Below are positions 8,879-17,375 of a stretch of DNA of 33,222 bases, in pieces (within the stretch, counting starts at the first letter, position 1; the number at the start of each line of letters is the position of its first letter). The notes below the pieces were generated by a model. That model worked only from the letters and a program-made list of their open reading frames with translations. It was not told where the DNA came from and searched no databases. A program made the position numbers and the translations under genes. Source of the DNA: Caloramator sp. (lineage in GTDB: Bacteria; Bacillota; Clostridia; Clostridiales; Caloramatoraceae); contig JAOAEI010000011.1 of the NCBI GenBank assembly GCA_026416875.1, forward strand, positions 1 to 33,222, written 5' to 3'.

Positions 8879-8912
8879 AAGGGACGGACAAAAACTAATG
8901 AACCGTCCCTGT
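8879..8912. terminator. Bidirectional hairpin between nadC and sspH, REP-like
   Basis: AGGGACGG and CCGTCCCT form an 8-bp GC-rich stem around a loop of about 15 nt. Transcription from nadC runs through it before CTGTTTC, and on the other strand it is followed by CTTTTTATTATATAA, a better U tract. It overlaps the last codons and stop of sspH. The GGGACGG-type arms resemble the short REP-like palindromes scattered in many clostridial genomes. Confidence 0.65.
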
Positions 8913-9083
8913 TTCATGAAGATCCTTTACCGATACAGTAAGGTGCATTCCGTTGTCTAACCTTCTTACTTTTGCTACGTTTCTTGTATCGTCAACTTCT
9001 TCAATCCATACAGGCTTGTTTTCATATTGAACTTCAATGCTTTTAGTTGAATTTAAAATTTCCCTTGCCCTGTTTTTATCCAT
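8895..9083 (-). CDS. sspH: H-type small acid-soluble spore protein
   Basis: A 62-aa protein matching the SspH family of minor small acid-soluble spore proteins, packed in the spore core. The family pattern is visible as MDKNRAREIL at the N-terminus, a beta-rich middle with NKPVWIEEVD and the late VSVKDLHE. The second ATG (9083) is preferred to the first (9086) because GAGGTGAG directly abuts the first and lies about 7 nt from the second. It lies downstream of thiD on the same strand with no obvious terminator, but its own forespore promoter is expected; I could not identify one. The last residues (TGTVH) are encoded by the REP-like hairpin, so the C-terminus may have been altered by that element. 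It indicates a spore former. Confidence 0.85.
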   Translation of the reverse strand: MDKNRAREILNSTKSIEVQYENKPVWIEEVDDTRNVAKVRRLDNGMHLTVSVKDLHETGTVH

Positions 9084-9122
9084 CATCTCACCTCAAGGTT
9101 AGTATGCAACCTTTTTATATAA

Positions 9123-9917
9123 TTATTCATTTGCTCCTCTAAATCTGTAAAAATGGTCAAGAGGTCCAACACCACATCCAATGCTGAAGGAATTTTCGAT
9201 TGCCCCTTGAATATACTCTTTACTCCTCTTAACTGAATCAGCTATCGAATAGCCTAACGCCAAATTAGAAGCTATAGCCGATGATAAGGTGCAGCCTGTT
9301 CCGTGGGTATTTTGGCTTTTAATTCTTTTACCTTTAAAATATGTAAACTCCCTTCCATCATATAAAACATCAATGGGTTCACCATCAAGATGCCCACCCT
9401 TTACTAGGACGTTTTCTGCTCCAAATTCATATATTATTTTACAAGCCTTTTCCATATCTTCGATATTTTTTATTCGAATCCCCGCCATTAAACTTGCCTC
9501 ATCTATGTTGGGAGTGATTATGGTGCATATTGGGAGTAAATCCTCAATTAGTGTGGTTATTGCTTCATCCTTTAAAAGCTTAAATCCACTTTTAGAAATC
9601 ATAACGGGGTCTAAAACTATGTTTTTTGCTTTATAATATTTTAATGTATTCGCAACTGTTTTTATGTTTTCCCTTGATGATAGCATGCCTATTTTAACAG
9701 CATCCACATCTATGTCTTCATATATTGCTCTTATTTGCATTTCTATAATTTCCTTTGGTAAATCAAAGGCTGTTAAAATCCCTTTTGTATTTTGTGCAGT
9801 AATTGATGTTATAACGCTCATGCCGTAAACAAAATGAGCTGAAAAGGTCTTTAGGTCAGCTTGAATTCCTGCACCTCCTGAGCTATCTGAACCTGCAATC
9901 GTCAATACCTTTTTCAT
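9123..9917 (-). CDS. thiD: Hydroxymethylpyrimidine(-phosphate) kinase
   Basis: ThiD phosphorylates HMP and HMP-P to HMP-PP for thiamine synthesis or salvage. The start is ATG 9917 with a perfect GGAGGTG ribosome site; the extra 23 N-terminal codons of the ORF track are leader RNA. The product is 264 aa, normal for the ribokinase-like family. Visible motifs are TIAGSDSSGGAGIQADLKTF at the N-terminus, VLDPVMISKSG, ITPNIDEA, VLVKGGHLDGEPIDVLY, and the ATP/anion-hole motif NTHGTGCTLSSAIAS. It stands alone: no other thi gene is in the window. Control by the TPP riboswitch immediately upstream argues for thiamine rather than pyridoxal metabolism. Confidence 0.95.
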   Translation of the reverse strand: MKKVLTIAGSDSSGGAGIQADLKTFSAHFVYGMSVITSITAQNTKGILTAFDLPKEIIEMQIRAIYEDIDVDAVKIGMLSSRENIKTVANTLKYYKAKNIVLDPVMISKSGFKLLKDEAITTLIEDLLPICTIITPNIDEASLMAGIRIKNIEDMEKACKIIYEFGAENVLVKGGHLDGEPIDVLYDGREFTYFKGKRIKSQNTHGTGCTLSSAIASNLALGYSIADSVKRSKEYIQGAIENSFSIGCGVGPLDHFYRFRGANE

Positions 9918-9929
9918 TTCAGCACCTCC

Positions 9930-9959
9930 AAAAAAATTAACCACCCAGATAGGGTGGTT
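9930..9959 (-). terminator. Riboswitch-controlled intrinsic terminator before thiD
   Basis: On the RNA strand AACCACCC and GGGTGGTT form a perfect 8-bp stem with a 5-nt loop, followed at once by AAUUUUUUU, which runs directly into the thiD ribosome site GGAGGTG. This is a classic attenuator: with the TPP aptamer folded, transcription should stop one base before the ribosome site. Confidence 0.88.
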
Positions 9960-9981
9960 TACAATGATCCTTTTTAGGCTT

Positions 9982-10080
9982 TCCACATCCCTACGCTGGT
10001 ATCATCCAGATCAGGTTCAAAGGGTCTAAGGTTTCATTGGACCTTACTCTCAGATGGCCTTTTCCATCTCCCCTTGTGGA
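9982..10080 (-). ncRNA. TPP riboswitch (THI element)
   Basis: Read on the minus strand, the aptamer has the P1 arms TCCACA / TGTGGA, the conserved CTGAGA of the pyrimidine-sensing arm, and the conserved GAACCTGATCTGGATGATAC plus CAGCGTAGGGA pyrophosphate-sensing arm. It lies between the promoter at about 10103-10131 and the terminator just before thiD. Binding of thiamine pyrophosphate should switch thiD off by termination. Confidence 0.96.
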
Positions 10081-10102
10081 TTAATATTTAGTTTATATTT
10101 TT

Positions 10103-10131
10103 ATACTACAAAAAATAACATTTATATTCAA
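10103..10131 (-). promoter_or_regulatory. Promoter of the TPP riboswitch-thiD transcript
   Basis: Minus strand TTGAAT (10131-10126), 17-bp spacer, TAGTAT (10108-10103). It sits in the gap right after the S41 peptidase stop codon, and its predicted start is just upstream of the aptamer. Confidence 0.6.
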
Positions 10132-10137
10132 GTTAAA

Positions 10138-11739
10138 TCATTTATCATCTATCATTTCAATCACATAATTTAATACCGTATCATAAGGGTTTGTCACATC
10201 TAAATTTTTTTCTTTATATTCAACATACTTAATAAAATCATCAAAGCTCTGTTCAACATAAACATCCGGCTGAGTATGATACTCCTCATTTGAAGTCCCA
10301 TCGGGATTTAATCCCATATCAAGTGGGAACCTAATTAAAAGGCCTGAATTAGGCAAAGCAACAACTGCAGGATCCATTCCTATTCCATCTCCTCCTGTTG
10401 TTGTCCCAACAAGGGTTGCAAATTTTGTTGCCTTACAAAATGCTGCAAAGGCCTCAGCAGAAGAATAAACATAATCATCCACCAGCAAAAATATTTTTCC
10501 CTTAAACCCAACAGGATTCTTGGGTTTTATTTCTTCCCTTGAATCTAAAAAACTTGTAAATAATTTTTTAGTTTCTTCTGGATATTTTAATCCATTTGGG
10601 AGTTTTTCTATGGGCCTTGTCTTTATTTTCCTTGACTTTAAGAATTTTTTAATATAGTCTCCCCTATAAAGGCAATAAAATTGAGTAGATAAAGGCTCTT
10701 TTATTAACGGTGGAACGATATTTTCCATATAATAACCTTCGCTTCCTCCGCCATTTCCCCTTATGTCTATGATGAGGAATGGGTAATCCTTTATGCTTTT
10801 AAAAAAGGAATATATGCCCTCTTTATCCCTTTCAACATAATTATGAGCAAATGACCAAACCTTTAAATATGCGATTTTATCCTTTTTTATTATTTTTGTT
10901 TCATAAACTCTATCAGTATTTATGTTGTATTTATTTGTATTTTCATCCTTTGTCCCTTCTAAATTTCTTTTAACAACCCTACCATCTAAAGTTTTAAATT
11001 TTAATTCTGTCATTTGATTGTCGTTACATGAGATAAAAAAATCATTAGTTTTAAGCTTGTTTCTTTTAAAATCATAGGTTAGATACATTTTGTTCATATT
11101 ATCTTTTATGTATTGATCTACTTCAATGCCGTTTATGCTAAGCAAAGTTGAAAACCTTGGAATATCATGTTGCTTTAAATAATCTTTATCACCTAAACTT
11201 GAATATACTACATATTTGCCTTCCACATATCTAAATTCAATAGGGATAGTCTTTTTACTTTTAGGCAATATCTCCATCCATCTTCTGTTTTTAGCTTGGA
11301 CGCTTTTATTGTTTATCACATCTCTCCAGGCAGAATTCCCTGATCCCTTATAAGCATCTCTATACAAGTCGTATCTTTCAGGACTTATTATATTTGTATG
11401 GGCATTTTGTAAAAGGTGCAATATCTCATCTATAGCATAATAAAATTCAACATTGTTTTTTGTTTTTAAAATTTTCCCTTTAAATTCCTCCTTTTTTTCA
11501 ATCCAATCAAAGCCAGTTTTTCGTTTTGCAACCTCCAAATAAGGATAGTTATCCTTTAAAACATTAAACAAATAATCAAAATCCTCCAATTTCTCCTTCG
11601 TGCTGAGCTCTTGTAAATCAAGATTATTTCCCACAGTAAAAACATCTGAAACATTTTCGTTTAATAAAATCCCAATAAATAAAACAAAAAATAAAAGTCC
11701 GACAATAAAAAAACTAAATTTAACTTTTGTTTTTCTCAT
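10138..11739 (-). CDS. S41-family peptidase, membrane-anchored or secreted
   Basis: A 533-aa protein of the S41 (C-terminal processing/tricorn-like) peptidase family. Residues 8-27 are a hydrophobic segment (FSFFIVGLLFFVLFIGILL) after KTKVK, a signal peptide or N-terminal anchor with no lipobox, so the rest faces outside. The peptidase core is in the C-terminal half: FLIIDIRGNGGGSEGYY, then FLLVDDYVYSSAEAFAAF with the likely catalytic Ser, then LVGTTTGGDGIGMDP. The Lys of classical CtpA enzymes (in a TFGKG-like position) is replaced by TTGGDG, so this is not a Ser-Lys CtpA; a tricorn/IRBP-like active site is more likely. No PDZ domain is obvious. It diverges from the DUF2325 gene. The substrate is unknown. 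Confidence 0.82.
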   Translation of the reverse strand: MRKTKVKFSFFIVGLLFFVLFIGILLNENVSDVFTVGNNLDLQELSTKEKLEDFDYLFNVLKDNYPYLEVAKRKTGFDWIEKKEEFKGKILKTKNNVEFYYAIDEILHLLQNAHTNIISPERYDLYRDAYKGSGNSAWRDVINNKSVQAKNRRWMEILPKSKKTIPIEFRYVEGKYVVYSSLGDKDYLKQHDIPRFSTLLSINGIEVDQYIKDNMNKMYLTYDFKRNKLKTNDFFISCNDNQMTELKFKTLDGRVVKRNLEGTKDENTNKYNINTDRVYETKIIKKDKIAYLKVWSFAHNYVERDKEGIYSFFKSIKDYPFLIIDIRGNGGGSEGYYMENIVPPLIKEPLSTQFYCLYRGDYIKKFLKSRKIKTRPIEKLPNGLKYPEETKKLFTSFLDSREEIKPKNPVGFKGKIFLLVDDYVYSSAEAFAAFCKATKFATLVGTTTGGDGIGMDPAVVALPNSGLLIRFPLDMGLNPDGTSNEEYHTQPDVYVEQSFDDFIKYVEYKEKNLDVTNPYDTVLNYVIEMIDDK

Positions 11740-11781
11740 AATCCCACCTCATAAAAGCTTTATATAAACTATTTTTGTAAT

Positions 11782-11790
11782 ATTATACCA
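11782..11790 (-). promoter_or_regulatory. Extended -10 promoter of the S41 peptidase gene
   Basis: Minus strand TGGTATAAT is a consensus extended -10 (TGn-TATAAT). The -35 region is poor, as is usual for this class. It predicts a leader of about 35 nt. Confidence 0.5.
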
Positions 11791-11817
11791 AATGCAAAGG
11801 AATAAAAATAGTCGCTG

Positions 11818-11846
11818 TTGACAAAAGCTATAATAATTAATAAAAT
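11818..11846 (+). promoter_or_regulatory. Sigma-A promoter of the DUF2325-DUF3793 operon
   Basis: Consensus TTGACA (11818-11823), a 17-bp spacer and TAAAAT (11841-11846). The predicted start near 11853 falls within the Fur-like palindrome. Confidence 0.75.
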
Positions 11847-11851
11847 TATAT

Positions 11852-11866
11852 TGATATTAATTATCA
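11852..11866 (+). promoter_or_regulatory. Candidate Fur operator (7-1-7)
   Basis: TGATATTAATTATCA matches the 7-1-7 Fur consensus TGATAAT-N-ATTATCA at 13 of 14 defined positions (T for A at position 6). It covers the predicted transcription start, where repressor binding would block initiation. The match to PerR (TTATAAT) and Zur (TCGTAAT) half-sites is worse. Confidence 0.6.
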
Positions 11867-11890
11867 GTTTCATTTGTGAGGAGGAGTTCT

Positions 11891-12193
11891 ATGTCAGCGC
11901 TTATAATAGGTGGGGATAAAGTGCAGACTATAATTAAGGGTTTAAAAAATAAAGGATTTAATTTGATTGAGCATGTTAGCGGTAGAAAAGCTAAAGATAA
12001 AATAAAGGGCTGCATTTTAAAAAACAACAAATATGATTTAGTAATAGTTCTAACAGATTATATAAATCATTGCTTAGTAGCAAATTTTAAAAATAATCTT
12101 TATCACTGCAAAGTAATTTACTGTAGACGATCATGGCCGATAATCGAAGGAAAATTAGCAAATTATATGGAGGGAAAAAATGATAGTATTTAA
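11891..12193 (+). CDS. DUF2325-family protein
   Basis: A 100-aa cytoplasmic protein. The start is ATG 11891, with AGGAGGAG directly upstream; the GTG start of the ORF track would translate the ribosome site. The sequence reads as a small Rossmann-like fold: MSALIIGGDK at the N-terminus, a central VIVLTDYINH and the near C-terminal CRRSWP, which is the conserved signature of DUF2325. The biochemical function of the family is not established to my knowledge. Three cysteines and a histidine (CILK, HCLV, HCKVIYC) could bind metal, but this is speculation. The 3' end overlaps the DUF3793 gene by 14 bp, so the two are translationally coupled and probably work together. Confidence 0.8.
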   Translation: MSALIIGGDKVQTIIKGLKNKGFNLIEHVSGRKAKDKIKGCILKNNKYDLVIVLTDYINHCLVANFKNNLYHCKVIYCRRSWPIIEGKLANYMEGKNDSI

Positions 12194-12770
12194 TTTGTTT
12201 CATCAGATGAAGAATTATGATTATAGAACCTACATTATCAGCCAAATAGTATATTATGCTTCACCAACTATATTTTCATCAAAACCATCTACTATAATCA
12301 ATTTTAATAATATTGACTCATCCTTTTACAAAATGCTCCCTTCAATAAAGGCAGAGTTGCAGAAAAATTTTCGACTTTACACTTATGAACTTTTCAAAGA
12401 GAGCAACAGATGTTTAGTTCTATTCTACAAAAAAGAACTCTTATTAAATGTTTTTAGAGAAAATATTTCTTTTCTCTCCTCCTTTGGATATAAATACGAT
12501 ATGACTTTGAATCAGATTTTAAATCTTTTAAAGGAAAAATATGCCCTCTCCTGTCCCCATGAAATAGGAATCTTTTTAGGTATTCCAAAGGAAGATGTAG
12601 TTGCCTTTATGACTAATAACAAGAATTTTAAGCTTTGCGGGTATTGGAAGGTTTATAGCGATGAAGAAAAAGCTAAAAGAATTTTTGCTGAATATGATAG
12701 AGCGAAAAATTTGGCATTAAATTTTATTTATAATGAATACATGCACCTTAAAAAAACATTTAATAATTAA
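12180..12770 (+). CDS. DUF3793-family protein
   Basis: A 196-aa cytoplasmic protein. The C-terminal half carries what I recognise as the DUF3793 signature: CPHEIGIFLGIPKEDVVAFM followed by CGYWKVYSDEEKAKRIF and YDRAKN. The N-terminal half is less conserved and rich in Phe, Tyr and Leu. The family has no assigned reaction that I know of. The ATG is preceded by GGAGGG inside the end of the DUF2325 gene, with a 14-bp overlap. The conserved Cys/His motif (CPHE) next to a Fur-like operator suggests a link to iron, but this is inference. Confidence 0.78.
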   Translation: MIVFNLFHQMKNYDYRTYIISQIVYYASPTIFSSKPSTIINFNNIDSSFYKMLPSIKAELQKNFRLYTYELFKESNRCLVLFYKKELLLNVFRENISFLSSFGYKYDMTLNQILNLLKEKYALSCPHEIGIFLGIPKEDVVAFMTNNKNFKLCGYWKVYSDEEKAKRIFAEYDRAKNLALNFIYNEYMHLKKTFNN

Positions 12771-12771
12771 C

Positions 12772-12800
12772 TTTACATAAACATTTGAATAATTTAATAT
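12772..12800 (+). promoter_or_regulatory. Promoter of the hemerythrin gene
   Basis: TTTACA (12772-12777), 17-bp spacer, TAATAT (12795-12800), starting immediately after the DUF3793 stop. It implies that hemerythrin can be transcribed on its own, with a leader of about 30 nt, in addition to any read-through. Confidence 0.5.
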
Positions 12801-12835
12801 TAGAGTATGCTTATCAATTTCATGGGGGTGCCTTT

Positions 12836-13225
12836 ATGATCAAATGGAGGGAAGATTATTCTTTAGGAGTAGAAAATATCGACCAGCAGCACAAACATTT
12901 AATTGAAATCGCCAATAGGGTCTATGATGCCCATAAAAATCAATTTTATGTGGACAAGTATGACAAAATAGTTGAAATTTTAAAGGAGCTTAAGGATTAT
13001 ACCATTTATCATTTCGATGAAGAAGAAAAATTTATGAAGGAAATAGGATATGAAGGATATTTTATGCACAAAATAGAACATCAAAAATTCATCGAAAAGA
13101 TTCAAGCAATAGACCTTGAAAAAATAGATGAGGATCAGGATAAGTATCTTCTTGATATATTCAATTTCATTGCCGACTGGCTTGTAAACCATATATTAGA
13201 GGAAGATAAGGCAATAACAAAATAA
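12836..13225 (+). CDS. Bacteriohemerythrin
   Basis: A 129-aa di-iron oxygen-binding protein. The ORF-track start is 17 codons too early; ATG 12836 follows GGGGGTG and gives the usual MIKWREDYSLGV start. All seven di-iron ligands are in place: His19 (DQQHKHLIE), His59 and Glu63 (HFDEEE), His78 and His82 (HKIEH), His119 and Asp124 (HILEED). It is a single-domain, soluble protein expected to bind or scavenge O2, or perhaps NO or iron, in an anaerobe. It follows the DUF2325-DUF3793 pair on the same strand after 65 bp, with its own promoter and a strong hairpin behind it. Confidence 0.93.
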   Translation: MIKWREDYSLGVENIDQQHKHLIEIANRVYDAHKNQFYVDKYDKIVEILKELKDYTIYHFDEEEKFMKEIGYEGYFMHKIEHQKFIEKIQAIDLEKIDEDQDKYLLDIFNFIADWLVNHILEEDKAITK

Positions 13226-13247
13226 AGTGCAGCGATGCTGCACTTTA
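13223..13247 (+). terminator. Hairpin terminator of the hemerythrin gene
   Basis: TAAAGTGCAGC and GCTGCACTTTA form a perfect 11-bp stem with a GAT loop, starting in the stop codon. The U tract is weak (TTTACTTC), but the stem is strong. Confidence 0.7.
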
Positions 13248-13399
13248 CTTCAACTCTGTTATTACGTCTTTTTTCTGTATTTTCTGATGTTGATTTTACT
13301 ACATTTCAAACCATTATTATTTTTTCCATTAAAAATTAAAGCCTTATAAATTTTGCGTATCATTTTCGCATTCCACGTTTAATTTTTTACTTATTTATA

Positions 13400-13705
13400 T
13401 CATTTTATGATTTGGCTTAAATCCATTTTAGCATATATAATTCTGTGAATTTCAACAACCTGGTCTTTAACGACATAAAACACTAAGTAATTTTTTACAG
13501 GTAACACTCTATATTCATTTTCAAGGGATTTTTTAGGATAATATACCCTGCATGAATACGGGAACCGTGCAAGCCTTGATATAGAAGTATCCAATGCATC
13601 AATTAAATCCATTGCTGCCTTTGGTGCTTTTAACTCATCTGTAATGTAAGATACAATATTAGATAAATCTTTACTTGCTAATGGTAAATATCTAATTTCA
13701 TACAT
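13400..13705 (-). CDS. RelE/ParE-family toxin
   Basis: A 101-aa protein with the RelE/ParE toxin fold. It starts MYEIRYLPLASKDL, has the helical pair with ISYI-like and ALDTSISRLARFPY segments, and ends with the typical beta-strand pair YRVLPVKNYLVFYVV and VEIHRIIYAKMD. RelE members cleave mRNA at the ribosome and ParE members target gyrase; the two cannot be told apart here. The start is ATG 13705, 8 codons inside the ORF-track frame, behind AAGGTGG; it overlaps the antitoxin end by 8 bp (ATGTATGA). About 150 bp separate its stop from the hemerythrin hairpin, with nothing recognisable between. Confidence 0.88.
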   Translation of the reverse strand: MYEIRYLPLASKDLSNIVSYITDELKAPKAAMDLIDALDTSISRLARFPYSCRVYYPKKSLENEYRVLPVKNYLVFYVVKDQVVEIHRIIYAKMDLSQIIK

Positions 13706-13985
13706 TATGAGATTCCACCTTATCTTCAAGCCTTGCTCTTAATTCATTAAATATTTCTTCATGCGAAAAACGTTTGTCAGTAGACTTTGCTTCCAATTCA
13801 GCTTCTTTCAGCTTAAAGTAAATTTCACTTTCAAACAGTTTGCGTTCATAAGCTTCCATGCTCATTACAACCATATCACCATAACCATTCTTGGTCAAAA
13901 AAACTGGTTCCCCTGTTTCATGAACAATCCTTGATATATCCGCAAAATTATTTCTCAAATCCGATACTGGTCTAATATGTGGCAT
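13698..13985 (-). CDS. Phd/YefM-family antitoxin
   Basis: A 95-aa antitoxin. The N-terminal DNA-binding Phd/YefM domain is plain: RPVSDLRNNFADI, ETGEPVFLTKNGYGDMVVMSMEAYER. The C-terminal third is charged and helical, the usual toxin-wrapping tail. The gene precedes the toxin and overlaps it by 8 bp, the standard order for coupled translation. A GGGGTGA ribosome site precedes the ATG. Antitoxin, alone or with toxin, is expected to bind the large palindrome upstream and repress the operon. Confidence 0.9.
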   Translation of the reverse strand: MPHIRPVSDLRNNFADISRIVHETGEPVFLTKNGYGDMVVMSMEAYERKLFESEIYFKLKEAELEAKSTDKRFSHEEIFNELRARLEDKVESHNV

Positions 13986-14007
13986 ACAATTATCACCCCT
14001 TTATTAG

Positions 14008-14038
14008 TTTAGCACAATTTTATCATAATTATGCTAAA
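14008..14038 (-). promoter_or_regulatory. Toxin-antitoxin operator palindrome overlapping the promoter
   Basis: TTTAGCACAATT (14008-14019) and AATTATGCTAAA (14027-14038) are 12-bp inverted arms with one mismatch and a 7-bp spacer. On the minus strand a promoter TTGATG (14045-14040), 17-bp spacer, TAAAAT (14022-14017) lies across it. Binding of the Phd-type antitoxin here would give the usual autorepression. Confidence 0.65.
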
Positions 14039-14077
14039 ACATCAATAAATCTACCAAAGTTATGTGATTATTTTATG

Positions 14078-14100
14078 CCCTCTTTTAAAACTCAAGAGGG
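14078..14100. repeat. Small inverted repeat between the TA module and guaA
   Basis: CCCTCTT and AAGAGGG, 7-bp arms with a 9-nt spacer. It lies next to the larger 17-bp palindrome. No gene ends here, so it is not an obvious terminator. Confidence 0.4.
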
Positions 14101-14106
14101 AGCTAA

Positions 14107-14146
14107 AGCATTTTAAAGGAAATTTACATATTTCCTTTAAAATGCT
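14107..14146. repeat. Perfect 17-bp inverted repeat with 6-nt loop
   Basis: AGCATTTTAAAGGAAAT and ATTTCCTTTAAAATGCT pair without mismatch around TTACAT. It sits between the TA promoter and the guaA terminator, belongs to no gene, and has no U tract that suits a terminator. It could be an orphan hairpin, the remnant of a small mobile element, or a protein-binding site. Confidence 0.6.
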
Positions 14147-14235
14147 AATAAATTACAAAATTGATGTAAAAAGATGCAAAATATACAAATGATACTAGTT
14201 AAAATTGGAAATTATAATTATATCACAAACAAATT

Positions 14236-14277
14236 AAAACCCTATAAACCTTTTAATATCAAGGCTTATAGGGTTTT
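14236..14277 (-). terminator. Terminator of the guaB-guaA operon
   Basis: On the RNA strand AAAACCCTATAAGCC pairs with GGTTTATAGGGTTTT around a 12-nt loop, followed by AATTTGTTTG. It lies 6 bp after the guaA stop codon. Confidence 0.85.
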
Positions 14278-14283
14278 TATTAA

Positions 14284-15816
14284 CTATTCCCATTCAATAG
14301 TTGCTGGAGGCTTTGAGGTTATATCATAAACAACTCTATTTACTCCCTTGACTTCGTTTACTATCCTTGAGGATACCCTTGCAAGTACCTCATAGGGTAT
14401 CCTAAACCAGTCGGAGGTCATTCCATCTACGCTTTCAACTGCCCTTAGGGCTATCGTGTAGGCATAGGTTCTTTCATCCCCCATTACGCCAACGCTTTTT
14501 ATATCAGGCAAAACAGCAAAATACTGCCAGATATCCCTGTGAAGCCCTGCCTTTCTTATTTCCTCCCTAAATATAAAGTCTGCTTGCCTTAAAATATTTA
14601 ATTTATCCTCCGTAACTTCACCTAAAACCCTTATTGCAAGGCCTGGACCTGGGAAGGGCTGCCTTGATATTAAATCCTCTGGAATTCCAAGCTGCCTTCC
14701 AACTTCCCTAACTTCATCCTTAAAAAGCTCCCTTAATGGTTCAACAAGTTCAAATTTAATATCCTCCGGAAGCCCTCCAACATTGTGGTGGCTCTTTATT
14801 GTAGCTGAAGTTTTTGTTCCACTTTCAACGACATCGGGATAAATCGTCCCCTGAACTAAAAATTCAGCCCCCTTAATTTTATTTGCCTCCTCCTCAAATA
14901 CCCTTATAAATTCCTCACCTATTATCTTTCTTTTTCTTTCTGGGTCTGAAACTCCCTTTAGCTTTTCTAAAAATCTATCCTTTGCATTTACCATTATAAG
15001 GTTCATGTTAAACTTTTCCTTAAATGTTCTATAAACTTCCTCAGCCTCATTAAGCCTTAAAAGGCCGTGGTCTACAAAAATACAGGTTAAATTATTCCCT
15101 ATCGCCCTGTGGACTAAAACAGCTGCAACTGAAGAGTCAACTCCTCCTGATAGGGCACAGATTGCCCTTTTATCCCCTATTCTTTCTTTTATCTCTTTAA
15201 TCTTATCATCTAGAAAGGAGGACATTGTCCAGCTTCCACTTAAATTGCAGATATTAAAAAGAAAATTGTTTATTATTTCCCTTCCAAATTGAGTATGGTG
15301 AACCTCTGGATGAAATTGAAGGCCAAATATATTTCTTTTTTCATCCTCCATAGCAGCAATAGGGCAGTTTTCGCTTGAGGCTGTTACCCTAAACCCTTCA
15401 GGAAGTTTTACTATCTGATCTGTGTGGCTCATCCAGCATATAGCCTTCTCCTCTAATCCTTTAAAAAGCTTAGAAGATAAATCAAATTTTATTAATGTAT
15501 TTCCATATTCCCTAACCTCTGCTCTATCAACTTTACCACCAAGGCTCTCTGCTATAAGCTGATCCCCGTAGCATATACCTAAAATAGGGATGTTAAGCTC
15601 AAATATTTCTTTATCTATTTTAGGCGCCTTTTCATCGTAAACGCTGTTTGGTCCTCCAGAAAATATTATTCCCTTTGGATTAGACTTTTTTATCCTATCA
15701 AGAGCTTCATCATAGGGAACTATTTCGCAGTAAACCCTGCTCTCCCTAACCCTTCTTGCAATAAGCTGGGCGTATTGCCCTCCAAAATCTACTATAATAA
15801 CAAGTTCCTTTTCCAT
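14284..15816 (-). CDS. guaA: GMP synthase (glutamine-hydrolysing)
   Basis: GuaA converts XMP, glutamine and ATP to GMP, the step after GuaB. It is 510 aa, the full two-domain length. The N-terminal class-I amidotransferase has nucleophile Cys82 (GICYGDQ) and the His169/Glu171 pair (QFHPEVHH); the ATP pyrophosphatase has SGGVDSS near residue 223; the C-terminal dimerisation domain ends KPPATIEWE. The residue three after the Cys is Asp85, where most GuaA proteins have Met or His, an unusual but possibly harmless change. AGGAGG precedes the ATG. It is 66 bp downstream of guaB with no terminator between, so both depend on the guanine riboswitch. Confidence 0.97.
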   Translation of the reverse strand: MEKELVIIVDFGGQYAQLIARRVRESRVYCEIVPYDEALDRIKKSNPKGIIFSGGPNSVYDEKAPKIDKEIFELNIPILGICYGDQLIAESLGGKVDRAEVREYGNTLIKFDLSSKLFKGLEEKAICWMSHTDQIVKLPEGFRVTASSENCPIAAMEDEKRNIFGLQFHPEVHHTQFGREIINNFLFNICNLSGSWTMSSFLDDKIKEIKERIGDKRAICALSGGVDSSVAAVLVHRAIGNNLTCIFVDHGLLRLNEAEEVYRTFKEKFNMNLIMVNAKDRFLEKLKGVSDPERKRKIIGEEFIRVFEEEANKIKGAEFLVQGTIYPDVVESGTKTSATIKSHHNVGGLPEDIKFELVEPLRELFKDEVREVGRQLGIPEDLISRQPFPGPGLAIRVLGEVTEDKLNILRQADFIFREEIRKAGLHRDIWQYFAVLPDIKSVGVMGDERTYAYTIALRAVESVDGMTSDWFRIPYEVLARVSSRIVNEVKGVNRVVYDITSKPPATIEWE

Positions 15817-15861
15817 AATCTCCTCCTAATAAATTGGTAATTTGTAGAAATGTCAAAAAGT

Positions 15862-17373
<1,512 letters not shown>

Positions 17374-17375
17374 TT

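Noticed and set aside
8103-8891. 262-aa minus-strand ORF opposite nadC
   Set aside because: It is fully antisense to a certain gene, Ser/Ile/Leu-rich in the way of reverse-frame translations, and has no family features.
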